Shown here in pieces: positions 1 through 8,384 of a DNA stretch of 64,000 nucleotides (position 1 is the first letter of the stretch; each line of letters starts with the position of its first letter). The notes beneath the pieces are model-generated. The model worked only from the letters and a program-made list of their open reading frames with translations. It did no database searches and had not been told where the DNA came from. The translations under genes were made by a program, and so were the position numbers. This stretch comes from Sinorhizobium sp. RAC02 (GTDB lineage: Bacteria; Pseudomonadota; Alphaproteobacteria; Rhizobiales; Rhizobiaceae). Location: assembly GCF_001713395.1 (NCBI RefSeq), contig NZ_CP016452.1, positions 124,001 to 188,000 on the forward strand, read 5' to 3'.

Positions 1-531
1 CCCAGTCTTCCTGCAAATGCGTTCCAGCGTCTGGACAACATCCTCACCGCGATAGGTGAACCGCGCATCGGTTGCGAGGCAGTAACGCGCATGGGTATCG
101 ACAATGGTCAGGATGCGCAGCTTCTTGCCGGTCGAAAGCTGGTCGTGAACGAAGTCCATCGCCCACACGTCGTTCGGCCCGGCGGCTTCCTGGCGATCCT
201 CCCGTAGTTTTGCCTTGACCCGCCGCTTGGGGTGCTTGTTGCGCAGTTGAAGCCCTAACTCACTGTAAATCCTGCGTGTCTTCTTCATGTTGATCTTCCA
301 TCCATCACGGCGCAGGAGGATATGGACACGCCGATATCCATAACGGACGCGTGCCTCGCAAATCTCCCTGATCCGTCTTTCGAGAGGGGCCTGTCCGGTG
401 CGCCGGGACTTGTAGTGATAAGTCGATGTATCGAATGTCAGGACCTTGCAGGCCCGTCGGATCGATATGCCCCAGTCCGCCAGCATCCCGTCGATCAGCT
501 TTCGCTGCTGGACAGGCCTCAGAGCTTTCGG
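1..531 (-). CDS. IS3-family transposase OrfB (integrase catalytic domain), partial
   Basis: This is the catalytic half of an IS3-type transposase, normally made as an OrfAB fusion by -1 frameshifting. Translating the minus strand in the -1 frame from the CCGAAAG run at 525-531 gives an uninterrupted protein to the edge. It has the HTH_21-like segment (RYGYRRVHILLRRDGW), then WAMDFVHD with the first DDE aspartate and TIVDTHARYC with the second. The distal part with the glutamate is off the window. Strong ORFs in other frames here are shadows. The window edge truncates it; no internal stop is seen. Confidence 0.85.
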
Positions 532-784
532 CGGATGACGTCCTGGAGCATCTCCCGGTCAAGCGTCAGGTCCGCGACAATCTTCTTCAGCCGGGAATTC
601 TCATCCTCCAAAGCCTTCAGACGTCGCATCTCGTCGGGCAACAGGCCCGCATACTTCTTGCGCCAGTTGAAATACGTCGCCTGGCTGATACCTGCCTTCC
701 GGCAGATCTCCGCAACCGGCACGCCGTCGTCGCCCTGCTTCAATATGAACGCCTTCTGCGCGCCCGAAAATTCGATGCCTTCAT
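519..784 (-). pseudogene. IS3-family transposase OrfA, frameshifted near its start
   Basis: OrfA is the DNA-binding half of the transposase. The sequence EICRKAGISQATYFNWRKKY is the helix-turn-helix, followed by a leucine-zipper-like segment (LKALEDENSRLKKIVADL). The natural ATG at 784 sits behind an AAGGAG ribosome site, but the reading frame leaves the conserved frame after about five codons. Adding one T to the TTTT run near 769-772 would give MKASNFSGAQKAFILKQ and join it to the intact remainder. The frame containing the conserved part has a first ATG only at 743. Either the copy is inactive or this is a sequencing indel. Confidence 0.75.
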
Positions 785-840
785 CGCTTCCGCTCCTTAT
801 CCCAGCCGGGAAATTATCGCGGAAAACTCCAACTATGAAT

Positions 841-860
841 GGTCCAGTTTTTGGGGATCA
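841..860 (-). repeat. Terminal inverted repeat of the IS3 element
   Basis: Read on the minus strand, TGATCCCCAAAAACTGGACC forms the outer end of the element. It ends in TG as usual for this family, lies about 57 bases upstream of the orfA start, and the adjacent reading frame is disrupted exactly at its edge. The partner repeat is outside the window. Confidence 0.75.
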
Positions 861-1017
861 GAGCACATTGTCCGGCCATCGCCTCGCTCACCTCCAGCGA
901 TCCCCCGATCTGCGGGAGCAGACCGGCAGGCAGAGCCTCGGTCAGGATGGTGAGGAAACCGGCAATCGCCAGCGCGCATAGCCCCGCGACTGGCAGCCGT
1001 CCGACCTGCGTCGTCAT
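861..1017 (-). pseudogene. MFS efflux permease, 5' fragment cut by the IS
   Basis: The reading frame from the ATG at 1017 encodes a typical N-terminus of an AraJ/SotB-type drug:proton MFS exporter: a hydrophobic first helix followed by TEALPAGLLPQIGGSLEVSEA, then a run into the IS end and a stop about 15 codons later. Only about 52 native residues remain; the family is about 390-400 residues. The ATG overlaps the stop of the upstream monooxygenase gene (ATGA), so the two were translationally coupled. The rest is expected beyond the left edge, past the IS. Confidence 0.8.
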
Positions 1018-1352
1018 GCTGAGGCCTTCGGCAGCACCAGGTCGGCAACGGTGTAGGTGTGGAACTCGCTCGACGAGACGGTGTCGAGCTTGCGGAACTT
1101 TTCGAGGAATACCGGATCGGAAAAGAAGATCCCGACATCGCCAGCATCGGAAATCGCCTCGATGTTCACGACGGTCAGCCCATCCGTGCTCTTGGCAAGG
1201 TTGCTCCACAGGAAACCGGGCTTCTGCTCGGCGACGTAGTGAACGACATCCTGGATCAATCGGAATGCTTCCTCCTGCTTGCCAGGATGAACGTGAATGA
1301 CATTGACGATGAATGTCGTTGCGGCGGGCTGGATCGTGAAGGCGGGGATCAT
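1014..1352 (-). CDS. Antibiotic biosynthesis monooxygenase (ABM) domain protein
   Basis: This is a small (112-residue) ferredoxin-like dimeric alpha+beta-barrel protein of the ABM/quinol monooxygenase type. Conserved-looking stretches are FIVNVIHVHPGKQEEAFRLI at the first strand/helix and the C-terminal HTYTVADL strand. Such proteins oxidise quinones or other electrophiles without cofactors, but the substrate here is unknown. The ATG at 1352 was chosen because AAGGAG lies 6-7 bases upstream; an ATG nine codons earlier lacks such a site. It is the first gene of a unit with the disrupted MFS gene and is divergent from a LysR gene. Confidence 0.75.
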   Translation of the reverse strand: MIPAFTIQPAATTFIVNVIHVHPGKQEEAFRLIQDVVHYVAEQKPGFLWSNLAKSTDGLTVVNIEAISDAGDVGIFFSDPVFLEKFRKLDTVSSSEFHTYTVADLVLPKASA

Positions 1353-1459
1353 GTTCGTCTCCTTGTTTCGGAAGGCCAAGCGATAGCGGACGGTTTGTTG
1401 CGGAAAAACAGGCCGTCATTCCGATGACTACAGAATAAAATTCCGATAATAGTCAGTGC
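1353..1459. promoter_or_regulatory. Divergent promoter region with a repeated ATTCCGAT motif
   Basis: The 107-base gap between the LysR gene and the monooxygenase gene carries two direct copies of ATTCCGAT at 1418-1425 and 1440-1447, 22 bases (two helical turns) apart. That spacing fits binding by a LysR dimer pair on one DNA face. The second copy lies just upstream of the LysR start. The operator role is inferred. Confidence 0.4.
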
Positions 1460-2347
1460 ATGGACAAACTCACAGCGTTCGACGCCTTCGTGCAATCGGC
1501 TGAAACAGGCAGCTTCGTTGCAGCTGGTCGCAAGCTCGGCCTATCTGCCTCTGCGGTTGGCAAGGCGGTGGTGCGGCTCGAGCAACGGCTGGATGTGCGC
1601 CTGTTCCATCGCAACACGCGCAACATGACGCTGACCGAGGAAGGGCGGCTGTTCCTTGAACGCTGCCGCCGCATCTTCGAGGAGGTCGAGGCAGCGGAAG
1701 CCGAGCTTGCCCGATCCAATCGGACGCCGAGAGGGAGGCTACGCGTCAGTCTGCCGCTGGTCGGCATGCTCCTGACGCCGGTGATGGCCAACTTCATGCG
1801 CGCCTGGCCCGAGGTGCAGCTCGATTTGGATTTCAGCGATCGGCTGGTTGACGTTGTGGAGGAAGGGTTCGATGCGGTCATTCGCACCGGGCAGCCCTCG
1901 GACAGCCGGTTGATGAGCCGCAATGTTGGAAGGTTCAAACTGAAGATTGTCGCCTCGCCAGGCTATCTGGCACGGTGCGGCGTGCCGGAAACCCTTGATG
2001 ATTTGACGCATCACCAGTGTCTACACCAACGGTCGCCGAGCACGGGCAAGCTACGACCCTGGCCGTTTGCTCGCGGACAACCGCAGGGGAAGATTGTCCT
2101 GCCCGAACGGATGAGCGCGACGGCGGTCGATCCGCTGATCGAGTTGGCCATCCGAGGAATGGGCATTGCCTGTCTGCCGCCCTTTGCGATCCGGAGCGAG
2201 ATCGCTGATGGCCGTCTCGTGTCGATTTTGGATGAGTGGGTGGAAGAAACCGATCAGTTCAACGTTCTCTGGCCGGCCAGCCGCCAGATCACGCCCAAAC
2301 TCAGAGTGTTCATCGACTTCATGGCAGAACATCTGCAACCGCAGTAG
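1460..2347 (+). CDS. LysR-family transcriptional regulator
   Basis: This 295-residue protein has the N-terminal winged helix-turn-helix of LysR regulators (FVQSAETGSFVAAGRKLGLS, then SAVGKAVVRLEQRLDVRLFHR) and a C-terminal periplasmic-binding-like effector domain from about residue 90. The sequence resembles the AaeR/DmlR-like branch. It is transcribed away from the monooxygenase/MFS pair, the usual arrangement for a regulator of that pair. The IS insertion in the MFS gene means its target operon is probably damaged. The effector is unknown. Confidence 0.88.
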   Translation: MDKLTAFDAFVQSAETGSFVAAGRKLGLSASAVGKAVVRLEQRLDVRLFHRNTRNMTLTEEGRLFLERCRRIFEEVEAAEAELARSNRTPRGRLRVSLPLVGMLLTPVMANFMRAWPEVQLDLDFSDRLVDVVEEGFDAVIRTGQPSDSRLMSRNVGRFKLKIVASPGYLARCGVPETLDDLTHHQCLHQRSPSTGKLRPWPFARGQPQGKIVLPERMSATAVDPLIELAIRGMGIACLPPFAIRSEIADGRLVSILDEWVEETDQFNVLWPASRQITPKLRVFIDFMAEHLQPQ

Positions 2348-2626
2348 GTGCCGCGCCGCGCGCCAGCAGCCGGCTCGGAACGGATCAAGCTCTAGAACCA
2401 GTCCTCCCAGATCCCAGCCACGCCCCCCGATCCTGAAATACCGTGGCGCGGCGTACGTCTCGGTCCCTCACCTGTGGTGGCCAGCAGTTGCTCACGCCAC
2501 AAACGGAAGCGTAAGCAACTTAGCTGCCGGGAACAGCGATCTCGGGCTGTCTGTGTGCTCTCGCCCTCTGAGCCCACCGCCAGCGCCGACGCGCCAGACC
2601 GGCAATCCGGGATCGCCGATTGGCGG
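2348..2626. other. Intergenic region, nothing recognised
   Basis: This stretch lies between the convergent LysR and MFS genes. Short open frames on both strands have no recognisable protein character. No clear hairpin terminator with a T-run was found. Confidence 0.4.
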
Positions 2627-3862
2627 TCATCCATGCCGTCCGGTCAAAAACGCTAAAACCGCCAGAAACTGAATCACCAACGCCAGAATGAAAACGGCGG
2701 GGTCAGAGATCGTCCTGGCAATGCCGAACAGCGCGGGCGCGAGTGCATAGGTCGCCTGGCTCAGAGCCACGATCAGCGGCACCACGCGGGAGACGTCGCT
2801 CCTGGTAAATTCCACCTGTGCAATGAGAGGCGGGAGCGACGTGGCGTTGCCGATGCCGAGGCCGAACAGCAGGACTCCAATAACCACCGCGGCGGCATTT
2901 TCTCCGTCCGTCGCCAAAAGCATCAGGGTGCCGATAATCTGGACCCCGTAGCTCGCGGATGCGACCAGACGGCGGTCCGCGGAAACCGGCATCAGCCAAC
3001 CGATGCCCGTGCGCCCGAGGATTGCCGCAACGGTAGCCCCTCCCATCAGCAGGCCCGCCGCCTTTGATCCGAAGACCGGCACCATGATCGAAAACAGATG
3101 GGCCAGCAGCCCGATCTGTGCAAACAACCCGGCAGCCATACCCGCCGCTAGCGTCAGGAAGCGGCGATCGCGCCAAAGCGAAGCGCCTCCCCTGGGCTCA
3201 GTGAGCGACGGAGCCGTCGGGGACATCCCCTGCTCTGGCCACGCTCCGTCTGGAAATTGCCCGAGAACGTCGGGAGATTTGGAAAATGCCACAACAGACA
3301 AGGCGGCCACGGTTAGGACCATCGAGATCCCGACGATGACGGCTGCCTGTGCAAACCCGCTTGACGCGATGAGCACGACCCACAGGGGCGAGAAGATAAC
3401 ACCTCCCACACTTGCTCCATTATATGCCATGGACAGTGCTGCTGGGCGGGCCCGGACAAACCAGGGCGCGATGATGGCGTTCACTGCCGCAGCGCCCATC
3501 GCAACCCAGCCTGTTCCACTCAGGAGAGCGGCGGCGAACAGGTGCCACGGCCGATCGGCCAGAGACCAACCGACGACGCCGATTGCGAGGAGAATCGCGC
3601 CGATGACGGTGATCGCGGGAACGCCCGCAAGCCGATACAGTCGAGGAAGGTTCGCCACGACTATCGCACCGACCAGAAAGTGCAGCGTTACGGCGGCCGA
3701 GACAAGCGTAACGGGCCATCCCGTTCGCTGAACCACCATTTGCAGGTAGATCGGTGGTCCGTAAAAACCGACACCCCAGCCAAAGACTGCCAGCACGAAG
3801 GTCGCGGCGACCACGTGCCAGCCGAAAAAGGGTTTTATCCTGGATGGTTGGCAAGATGTCAT
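2627..3862 (-). CDS. MFS transporter
   Basis: This 411-residue integral membrane protein has about twelve hydrophobic segments. It opens with PFFGWHVVAATFVLAVFGWG, typical of the monocarboxylate/oxalate-like MFS branch that starts with a short tail and a GW motif. A central hydrophilic loop (about residues 195-225) separates the two six-helix halves. Such proteins import or export small organic solutes by proton coupling; the substrate cannot be inferred. The start codon at 3862 is the first in frame. It stands alone, convergent with the LysR gene. Confidence 0.85.
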   Translation of the reverse strand: MTSCQPSRIKPFFGWHVVAATFVLAVFGWGVGFYGPPIYLQMVVQRTGWPVTLVSAAVTLHFLVGAIVVANLPRLYRLAGVPAITVIGAILLAIGVVGWSLADRPWHLFAAALLSGTGWVAMGAAAVNAIIAPWFVRARPAALSMAYNGASVGGVIFSPLWVVLIASSGFAQAAVIVGISMVLTVAALSVVAFSKSPDVLGQFPDGAWPEQGMSPTAPSLTEPRGGASLWRDRRFLTLAAGMAAGLFAQIGLLAHLFSIMVPVFGSKAAGLLMGGATVAAILGRTGIGWLMPVSADRRLVASASYGVQIIGTLMLLATDGENAAAVVIGVLLFGLGIGNATSLPPLIAQVEFTRSDVSRVVPLIVALSQATYALAPALFGIARTISDPAVFILALVIQFLAVLAFLTGRHG

Positions 3863-4228
3863 GACCTGGGCTCCGATGGCGACAGGCTCTTATGGCAGCT
3901 TCCCGGAAGCAAAGCTTCGGTCACGATCGAAGTGTGTCGTTTGGCGGCCCTTCGCGCAAGTTGTGCCTGAGGGGCGCGGGGCCTGCCGGCCAGTAGCTGC
4001 CGGTGTCCCCGGGGATTACAGGCGAGCTGTTAACGCCTTGAACCGAATCGAACCGCAGGCCCGACTCCAGGAAGTCAGTCTCTTGCGCGAACATCTTATA
4101 ATCGGCAGTGCGAGTTACCACATTGAGACCCTGCAACCACAAATGTGCTCCGATAGATCGGCGGGCATGGGCTGTCGATAGCATTTCCCCAGGTAGAGAA
4201 TACAGGACCTTGAATAGGAGAACTCATC
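3863..4228. other. Intergenic region, nothing recognised
   Basis: No open frame in this 366-base stretch has the look of a protein. It contains the MFS promoter region on one side and the leader of the small gene at 4229 on the other. No repeats or clear hairpins stand out. Confidence 0.4.
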
Positions 4229-4405
4229 ATGGGTTGGAAAACGCCAAAGATCGAATACGTGAACGGATACAAGATCATTGAAGTCGAGGGCCCTACCTTC
4301 AAGGTCTACGAGGGCGACCGTCAAATGGGAGATGATTTCCCTTACTCTGGCGAAGCGGCTGCTCACGCGAACTCCCTTCCAACGCGGGATGCTCCAGGGA
4401 GCTGA
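4229..4405 (+). CDS. Small hypothetical protein (58 residues)
   Basis: The reading frame starts at an ATG preceded by TAGGAG about eight bases upstream and runs MGWKTPKIEYVNGYKIIEVE to a TGA at 4403. The protein is soluble, has a likely pair of beta strands at the N-terminus and a polar tail, and no signal peptide or membrane segment. I do not recognise a family. A good ribosome site and protein-like composition support it. It stands alone between an MFS gene and the RND operon. Confidence 0.5.
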   Translation: MGWKTPKIEYVNGYKIIEVEGPTFKVYEGDRQMGDDFPYSGEAAAHANSLPTRDAPGS

Positions 4406-4509
4406 GCGGGAAAAGCGATGCTACCCTGTTCAAAGTACTACACCGGACCACGATGACAAGAAACTGGCACCTCACCCATGCTCGCAGGCAGAAGGCCCGT
4501 CCGTTTGCT

Positions 4510-4575
4510 CTTGAAGGGATGTGAACCATCGACCCGCGCGCCGTTTTACCAATGGGCTGTTGAAACTCAGCCTTT
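4510..4575 (-). other. Degenerate tRNA-like fragment
   Basis: Read on the minus strand, the segment has a D-arm-like stretch (AGCCCATTGGTAAAAC) and a T-arm-like stretch (GGTCGATGGTTCACATCC), but the anticodon arm is nearly absent and the stems do not pair well. It resembles a decayed or internally deleted tRNA gene, not a working one. Similar fragments occur at 13965, 22405, 26156 and 30733. Confidence 0.3.
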
Positions 4576-4616
4576 ACGGCCTAAAGTCGCGGCGAATTCC
4601 GCACAGCTAGCTTCCT

Positions 4617-5265
4617 CTATTTATGGGTGTGGCGGTCATTCGTTGCCGAGCCACCCAGAGCCCTGATGTAAAACTCTATCTGATCGAGAAGATGTGAAGA
4701 GGTATCACTACCCTCCCGGACATCCTGTTCGACGAGCATAGGGTGATAGAATGGCGTGAAAGCAGTCATGACATTTCTGGCCCCGCGCTCTGGATCTTCA
4801 GTTCTGAAGTCGCCGGAATCTATTCCGTCCCTTACGATTGCTTCAATCCCAACAACTTCATCAGTATGGGCCTTGTTGATCTCCCAATTTTTCACCCGCC
4901 GCGGCAACCATCAGATCATGGATGCGCTTCTCTTCAACAAACGTTGCCTTCCGCTTCTGATGCAGTCGCTTCAGGGTTTCTACGAGCCTGGTTTGTGCCG
5001 ACCCACGAATGCACGCGGTCAACGTTGCGACTTGAATGTATTCCTCGAAGAACCGACCAGAGATTGAAGCATTTATCGCCATCCTGGAGGGAAAAAAGCG
5101 GTATACATTCGCGCTGCTCATTTCCAGGCATTTCGCAATATCGGCCACTGTCGTCTTCTGAAAACCGATGTGGCGAAAATGCTGCTCCGCCACATCGAGC
5201 ATACGCTCGCGCCAAATCTTCACTTCAGTGCCCGAGCGGCCCTGTGGGATTGCGATACGTGGCAC
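4617..5265 (-). pseudogene. TetR/AcrR-family regulator, frameshifted
   Basis: The N-terminal part (5265 to about 4885) carries a TetR DNA-binding domain: AEQHFRHIGFQKTTVADIAK then SSANVYRFFPSR. The C-terminal ligand-binding part continues in another frame from about 4880 (NWEINKAHTDEVVGIEAIV) to 4617. Removing one A from the AAAAA run near 4884 joins both into a normal protein of about 215 residues. The start is a GTG only eight bases after the RND permease stop, so it was the last gene of that operon and probably its regulator. Real decay and a sequencing insertion are both possible. Confidence 0.8.
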
Positions 5266-5273
5266 GGACGCCC

Positions 5274-8200
5274 CTATTCTGCCGCCAGCGCCATTGGCGG
5301 CGCCCGATGTTCGACCGCTTCATCTTTCCCATCTGCTTTGGGTGGTTTGATCCGAAACCACACAGCGTAGAGGGCCGGAAGGAAGAGCAGGATCATCACA
5401 GTGCCTGCCGCCGTTCCGCCAATCAGCGTGTAGGCCATCGACCCCCAGAATACCGAGTAGGTCAGAGGTATGAACGCCAGGATGGCTGCAAGCGCAGTCA
5501 GGATAACAGGTCTCGTTCGCTGGACGGTCGCCTCGATGACAGCGTGGTAGTCGTCGAGCCCGGCCGCCTGATTTTCCTTGATCTGCTCCGTGAGGATCAG
5601 CGTGTTTCGCATCAGGATGCCTGCGAGCCCGATCAAGCCGAGAATGGCGTTGAAGCCGAAGGGTTGATTGAACAGCAGCAAGGTCGGAACCACCCCGGCA
5701 AGACCAAGCGGTGCGGTCAGCATCACCATTGTCATTGTCGAGAGACTGCGAACCTGCAGGATGATGATGATCAACATGGCAGCAATCATCAGCGGGAAAA
5801 CCTGCGCAAGCGCAACATTGGCTTTCAACGACTCCTCGATGTTTCCGCCCATTTCGATGCGGTATCCAACGGGGAGCGATGCGATCAATGGCTGGAGTGC
5901 GTTCATGACCTGCTGGGAAACCTCCGGGGGCTGCGTTGCCTCATTGATGTCGGAGCGTATCGTGATCACCGGCATCCGATCGCGACGTTTCAGGATCGGC
6001 TCCTCAAACCGGATCTCGGAGTGCCCGAGTTGATCCAACGGAACCTGACGGCCATCCCTGCTCATCAGCGAGAAGTCGGCAAGGCGTGATGGGTCAAGAC
6101 GGTTGTCGCCGGCACTTCGGGCAACGACGGGCACGTTGCGGATGTTGTCGCGCACTTGCGTGACGGGAATACCGCTGAGCAGCATCTGCATTTGTTGAGC
6201 TGCCTCAGACGGCGAGAGACCAATCAGATTGAGCCGTTCCTGATCTGGGACAAATCGCAGAACTGGTGTCCGGTTCCCCCAGTCGCGGTTGGCTTGCCGG
6301 ACATCGGGAACGGTCTTCATGATAGCCAGAGCCTGCTCGGAGATTTTGTAGAGCTCGTCCTGATCAGGCCCCATGATCCGGAATTCGACAGGGAACGGTG
6401 TGTAGGGACCGAATACGAGTTGCGTCGCCCGCACAGACGCTTCGGGGACAAGACCCTCCGATATGGCGGCACGGAGGCGGTGCTTGAGTTCTTCGCGTGC
6501 AAGGGCATCGGGTGTGAGCACGACGACCTTGGCGAAGGCGGGATCCGGCAATTCCGGCGCCATGGCGAAGAAGAAGCGTGGAGCGCCCTGCCCTACATAG
6601 CTGGTAACGATTTTGGTTTCCGGCTGAGTTTTCAGCCAGCCTTCGACTTTCTCCACTGCGGCTGTTGTGGTTTCGATGCTGGTACCCTCTGGCATACGCA
6701 CTTCAACCAGCACCTCCGGGCGATCCGATGTCGGGAAAAACTGCTGCTTTACGCTGCCCATCCCAACGACCGAAACGGCCATGGAAATGCCTACCACTGC
6801 GCAGACCATGAACTTATGCCGGACGGCGAAAGCGATGCTGGAACGCAGACGACGGTAATTTGGCGTGTCATAGATGGCGTGATGACCGCCCTTTACCGGC
6901 TTGATATCAGGCAGCATCTTGACGCCAAGATAGGGCGTGAAGGTGACGGCAACGATCCAGGAGACGATCAGCGCGAAACCGACGACCCAGAAGATGTTGC
7001 CGGCGTATTCGCCGGCGGTTGATTTAGCGAAACCAACGGGCATCAAGCCGATGACCGTAACGAGGGTTCCCGACAACATCGGCGCCGCCGTATGGCTCCA
7101 GGCATAGGCGGCCGCCTTGATGCGGTCCATGCCCTCTTCCAACTTCACGACCATGACTTCGATGGCGATGATGGCGTCGTCCACCAGAAGTCCGAGCGCA
7201 AGGATCAGAGCGCCGAGCGTAATGCGGTCAAAGAAACGCCCCGTTTCGAGCATGATCAGGAAGACGACAGCGAGTGTGAGCGGTACAGCCAGCGCGACAA
7301 CGATGCCGACGCGCCAGCCAAGAGCGACCAGGCTTACGAAGAGCACGACGCCGAGCGCCATGGCGAACTTGAGCATGAACTCGCCGACTGCCTCATCGAT
7401 ATTGACGGCCTGATCGCTGACTTTGGTCAGCGTCATGCCCAGCGGCAGTGTCTGTGAAATGGCGGCAGAACGAGCCTCGAGTGCCTTGCCAAGATCAAGG
7501 CCATTCCAGCCTGCCTGCATGACGGCGCCCAGCATGATTGTCGGCTCGCCCTCGTGGCGGATGATATATGTGGCAGGATCCTGATAACCGCGCCGCACCT
7601 CCGCCAGATCGGACAACTTGAGCGTACGTCCAGCAGCTACGATCGGCGTGTCGGCAATCGCCTGCACACTGTTGTAGGCTCCGTCAAAGCGGATGAAGAC
7701 CTGTGGTCCTCTGGTGTCTATTGATCCTGCGGGTGTGACCGTGTTCTGTCGCTGCAAAGCAGCAGCGATATCTTGTGCCGATATGCCGAGTGTCGCGAGC
7801 TTCGGGTATGAGAACTCGACAAAAATCTGTTCAGGACGCTCGCCGACGATGTTGATTTTCTTGACGCCAGGCACGTGCAGGAGGTCCTGACGGATGACCT
7901 CTGCCTGTCGCACGAGATCGCGCATCGGCATTCCCTTTGCCTTCAATGCATAGAGACCGAAGCTGACATCGGAGTATTCGTCGTTGACGAACGGGCCCAT
8001 AACGCCCGGCGGGAGATTGCGGGCTTCGTCACCGAGCTTCTTGCGCGCTTGATAGAACTCATCTGTGACGGCGCTTGCCGGGGTGTTATCCTTGAGGGTG
8101 ACCGTCAGAAAAGCGTAGCCGGGTCGGGTTGTCGTCTCGACGCGGTCGTACCAGGTGAGTTCCTGAATGCGCTTTTCGAGCGGCTCGGCAACAAGATCCT

Positions 8201-8384
8201 GCATTTCTCGCGCGGTGGCACCTGGCCAGACTGACGTGACCGTCAGGGTCTTGATGGTGAACGACGGATCCTCGGCGCGTCCCAGTTTGACGAAGGCGTA
8301 GGCGCCTGCAGCAGCTAGCAGCACGATAAAGAAGAGGGTGACGGCGCGTTCGCGAACCGCGATGGCGGAAAGATTGAAGTTCAT
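5274..8384 (-). CDS. RND-family efflux permease (AcrB-like)
   Basis: This 1036-residue inner-membrane proton/drug antiporter has the RND layout: one N-terminal helix, a large periplasmic loop, helices 2-6, a second large loop and helices 8-12. The proton-relay aspartate pair is visible as LGLLVDDAIIAIE in helix 4. The early motif DPSFTIKTLTVTSVWPGA is typical. The start at 8384 was chosen because its ATG overlaps the stop of the adaptor gene (TAATG); the longer frame upstream is the adaptor read in another frame. With the adaptor it would expel drugs, dyes or plant compounds. No outer-membrane channel gene is present, so it would borrow a TolC-like protein. Confidence 0.93.
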   Translation of the reverse strand: MNFNLSAIAVRERAVTLFFIVLLAAAGAYAFVKLGRAEDPSFTIKTLTVTSVWPGATAREMQDLVAEPLEKRIQELTWYDRVETTTRPGYAFLTVTLKDNTPASAVTDEFYQARKKLGDEARNLPPGVMGPFVNDEYSDVSFGLYALKAKGMPMRDLVRQAEVIRQDLLHVPGVKKINIVGERPEQIFVEFSYPKLATLGISAQDIAAALQRQNTVTPAGSIDTRGPQVFIRFDGAYNSVQAIADTPIVAAGRTLKLSDLAEVRRGYQDPATYIIRHEGEPTIMLGAVMQAGWNGLDLGKALEARSAAISQTLPLGMTLTKVSDQAVNIDEAVGEFMLKFAMALGVVLFVSLVALGWRVGIVVALAVPLTLAVVFLIMLETGRFFDRITLGALILALGLLVDDAIIAIEVMVVKLEEGMDRIKAAAYAWSHTAAPMLSGTLVTVIGLMPVGFAKSTAGEYAGNIFWVVGFALIVSWIVAVTFTPYLGVKMLPDIKPVKGGHHAIYDTPNYRRLRSSIAFAVRHKFMVCAVVGISMAVSVVGMGSVKQQFFPTSDRPEVLVEVRMPEGTSIETTTAAVEKVEGWLKTQPETKIVTSYVGQGAPRFFFAMAPELPDPAFAKVVVLTPDALAREELKHRLRAAISEGLVPEASVRATQLVFGPYTPFPVEFRIMGPDQDELYKISEQALAIMKTVPDVRQANRDWGNRTPVLRFVPDQERLNLIGLSPSEAAQQMQMLLSGIPVTQVRDNIRNVPVVARSAGDNRLDPSRLADFSLMSRDGRQVPLDQLGHSEIRFEEPILKRRDRMPVITIRSDINEATQPPEVSQQVMNALQPLIASLPVGYRIEMGGNIEESLKANVALAQVFPLMIAAMLIIIILQVRSLSTMTMVMLTAPLGLAGVVPTLLLFNQPFGFNAILGLIGLAGILMRNTLILTEQIKENQAAGLDDYHAVIEATVQRTRPVILTALAAILAFIPLTYSVFWGSMAYTLIGGTAAGTVMILLFLPALYAVWFRIKPPKADGKDEAVEHRAPPMALAAE

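Larger units (their letters stand above)
1..860 (-). mobile_element. IS3-family insertion sequence, right part
   Basis: The element carries orfA (784 to 519) and orfB (531 to the window edge) in the overlapping -1 arrangement typical of IS3-family elements. The outer end is a terminal repeat at 841-860 which, read inward, starts TGATCCCCAAAAACTGGACC. Immediately beyond it an MFS reading frame is interrupted, which fixes the insertion point at 860/861. The left end lies outside the window, so the target duplication cannot be seen. The IS407-like subgroup is inferred from the protein sequence style only. Confidence 0.88.

Noticed and set aside
4743..6089. Long plus-strand open frame of 448 codons
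   Set aside because: It runs antisense to the RND permease and TetR gene and has no protein-like composition; it is a shadow of high-GC coding sequence.
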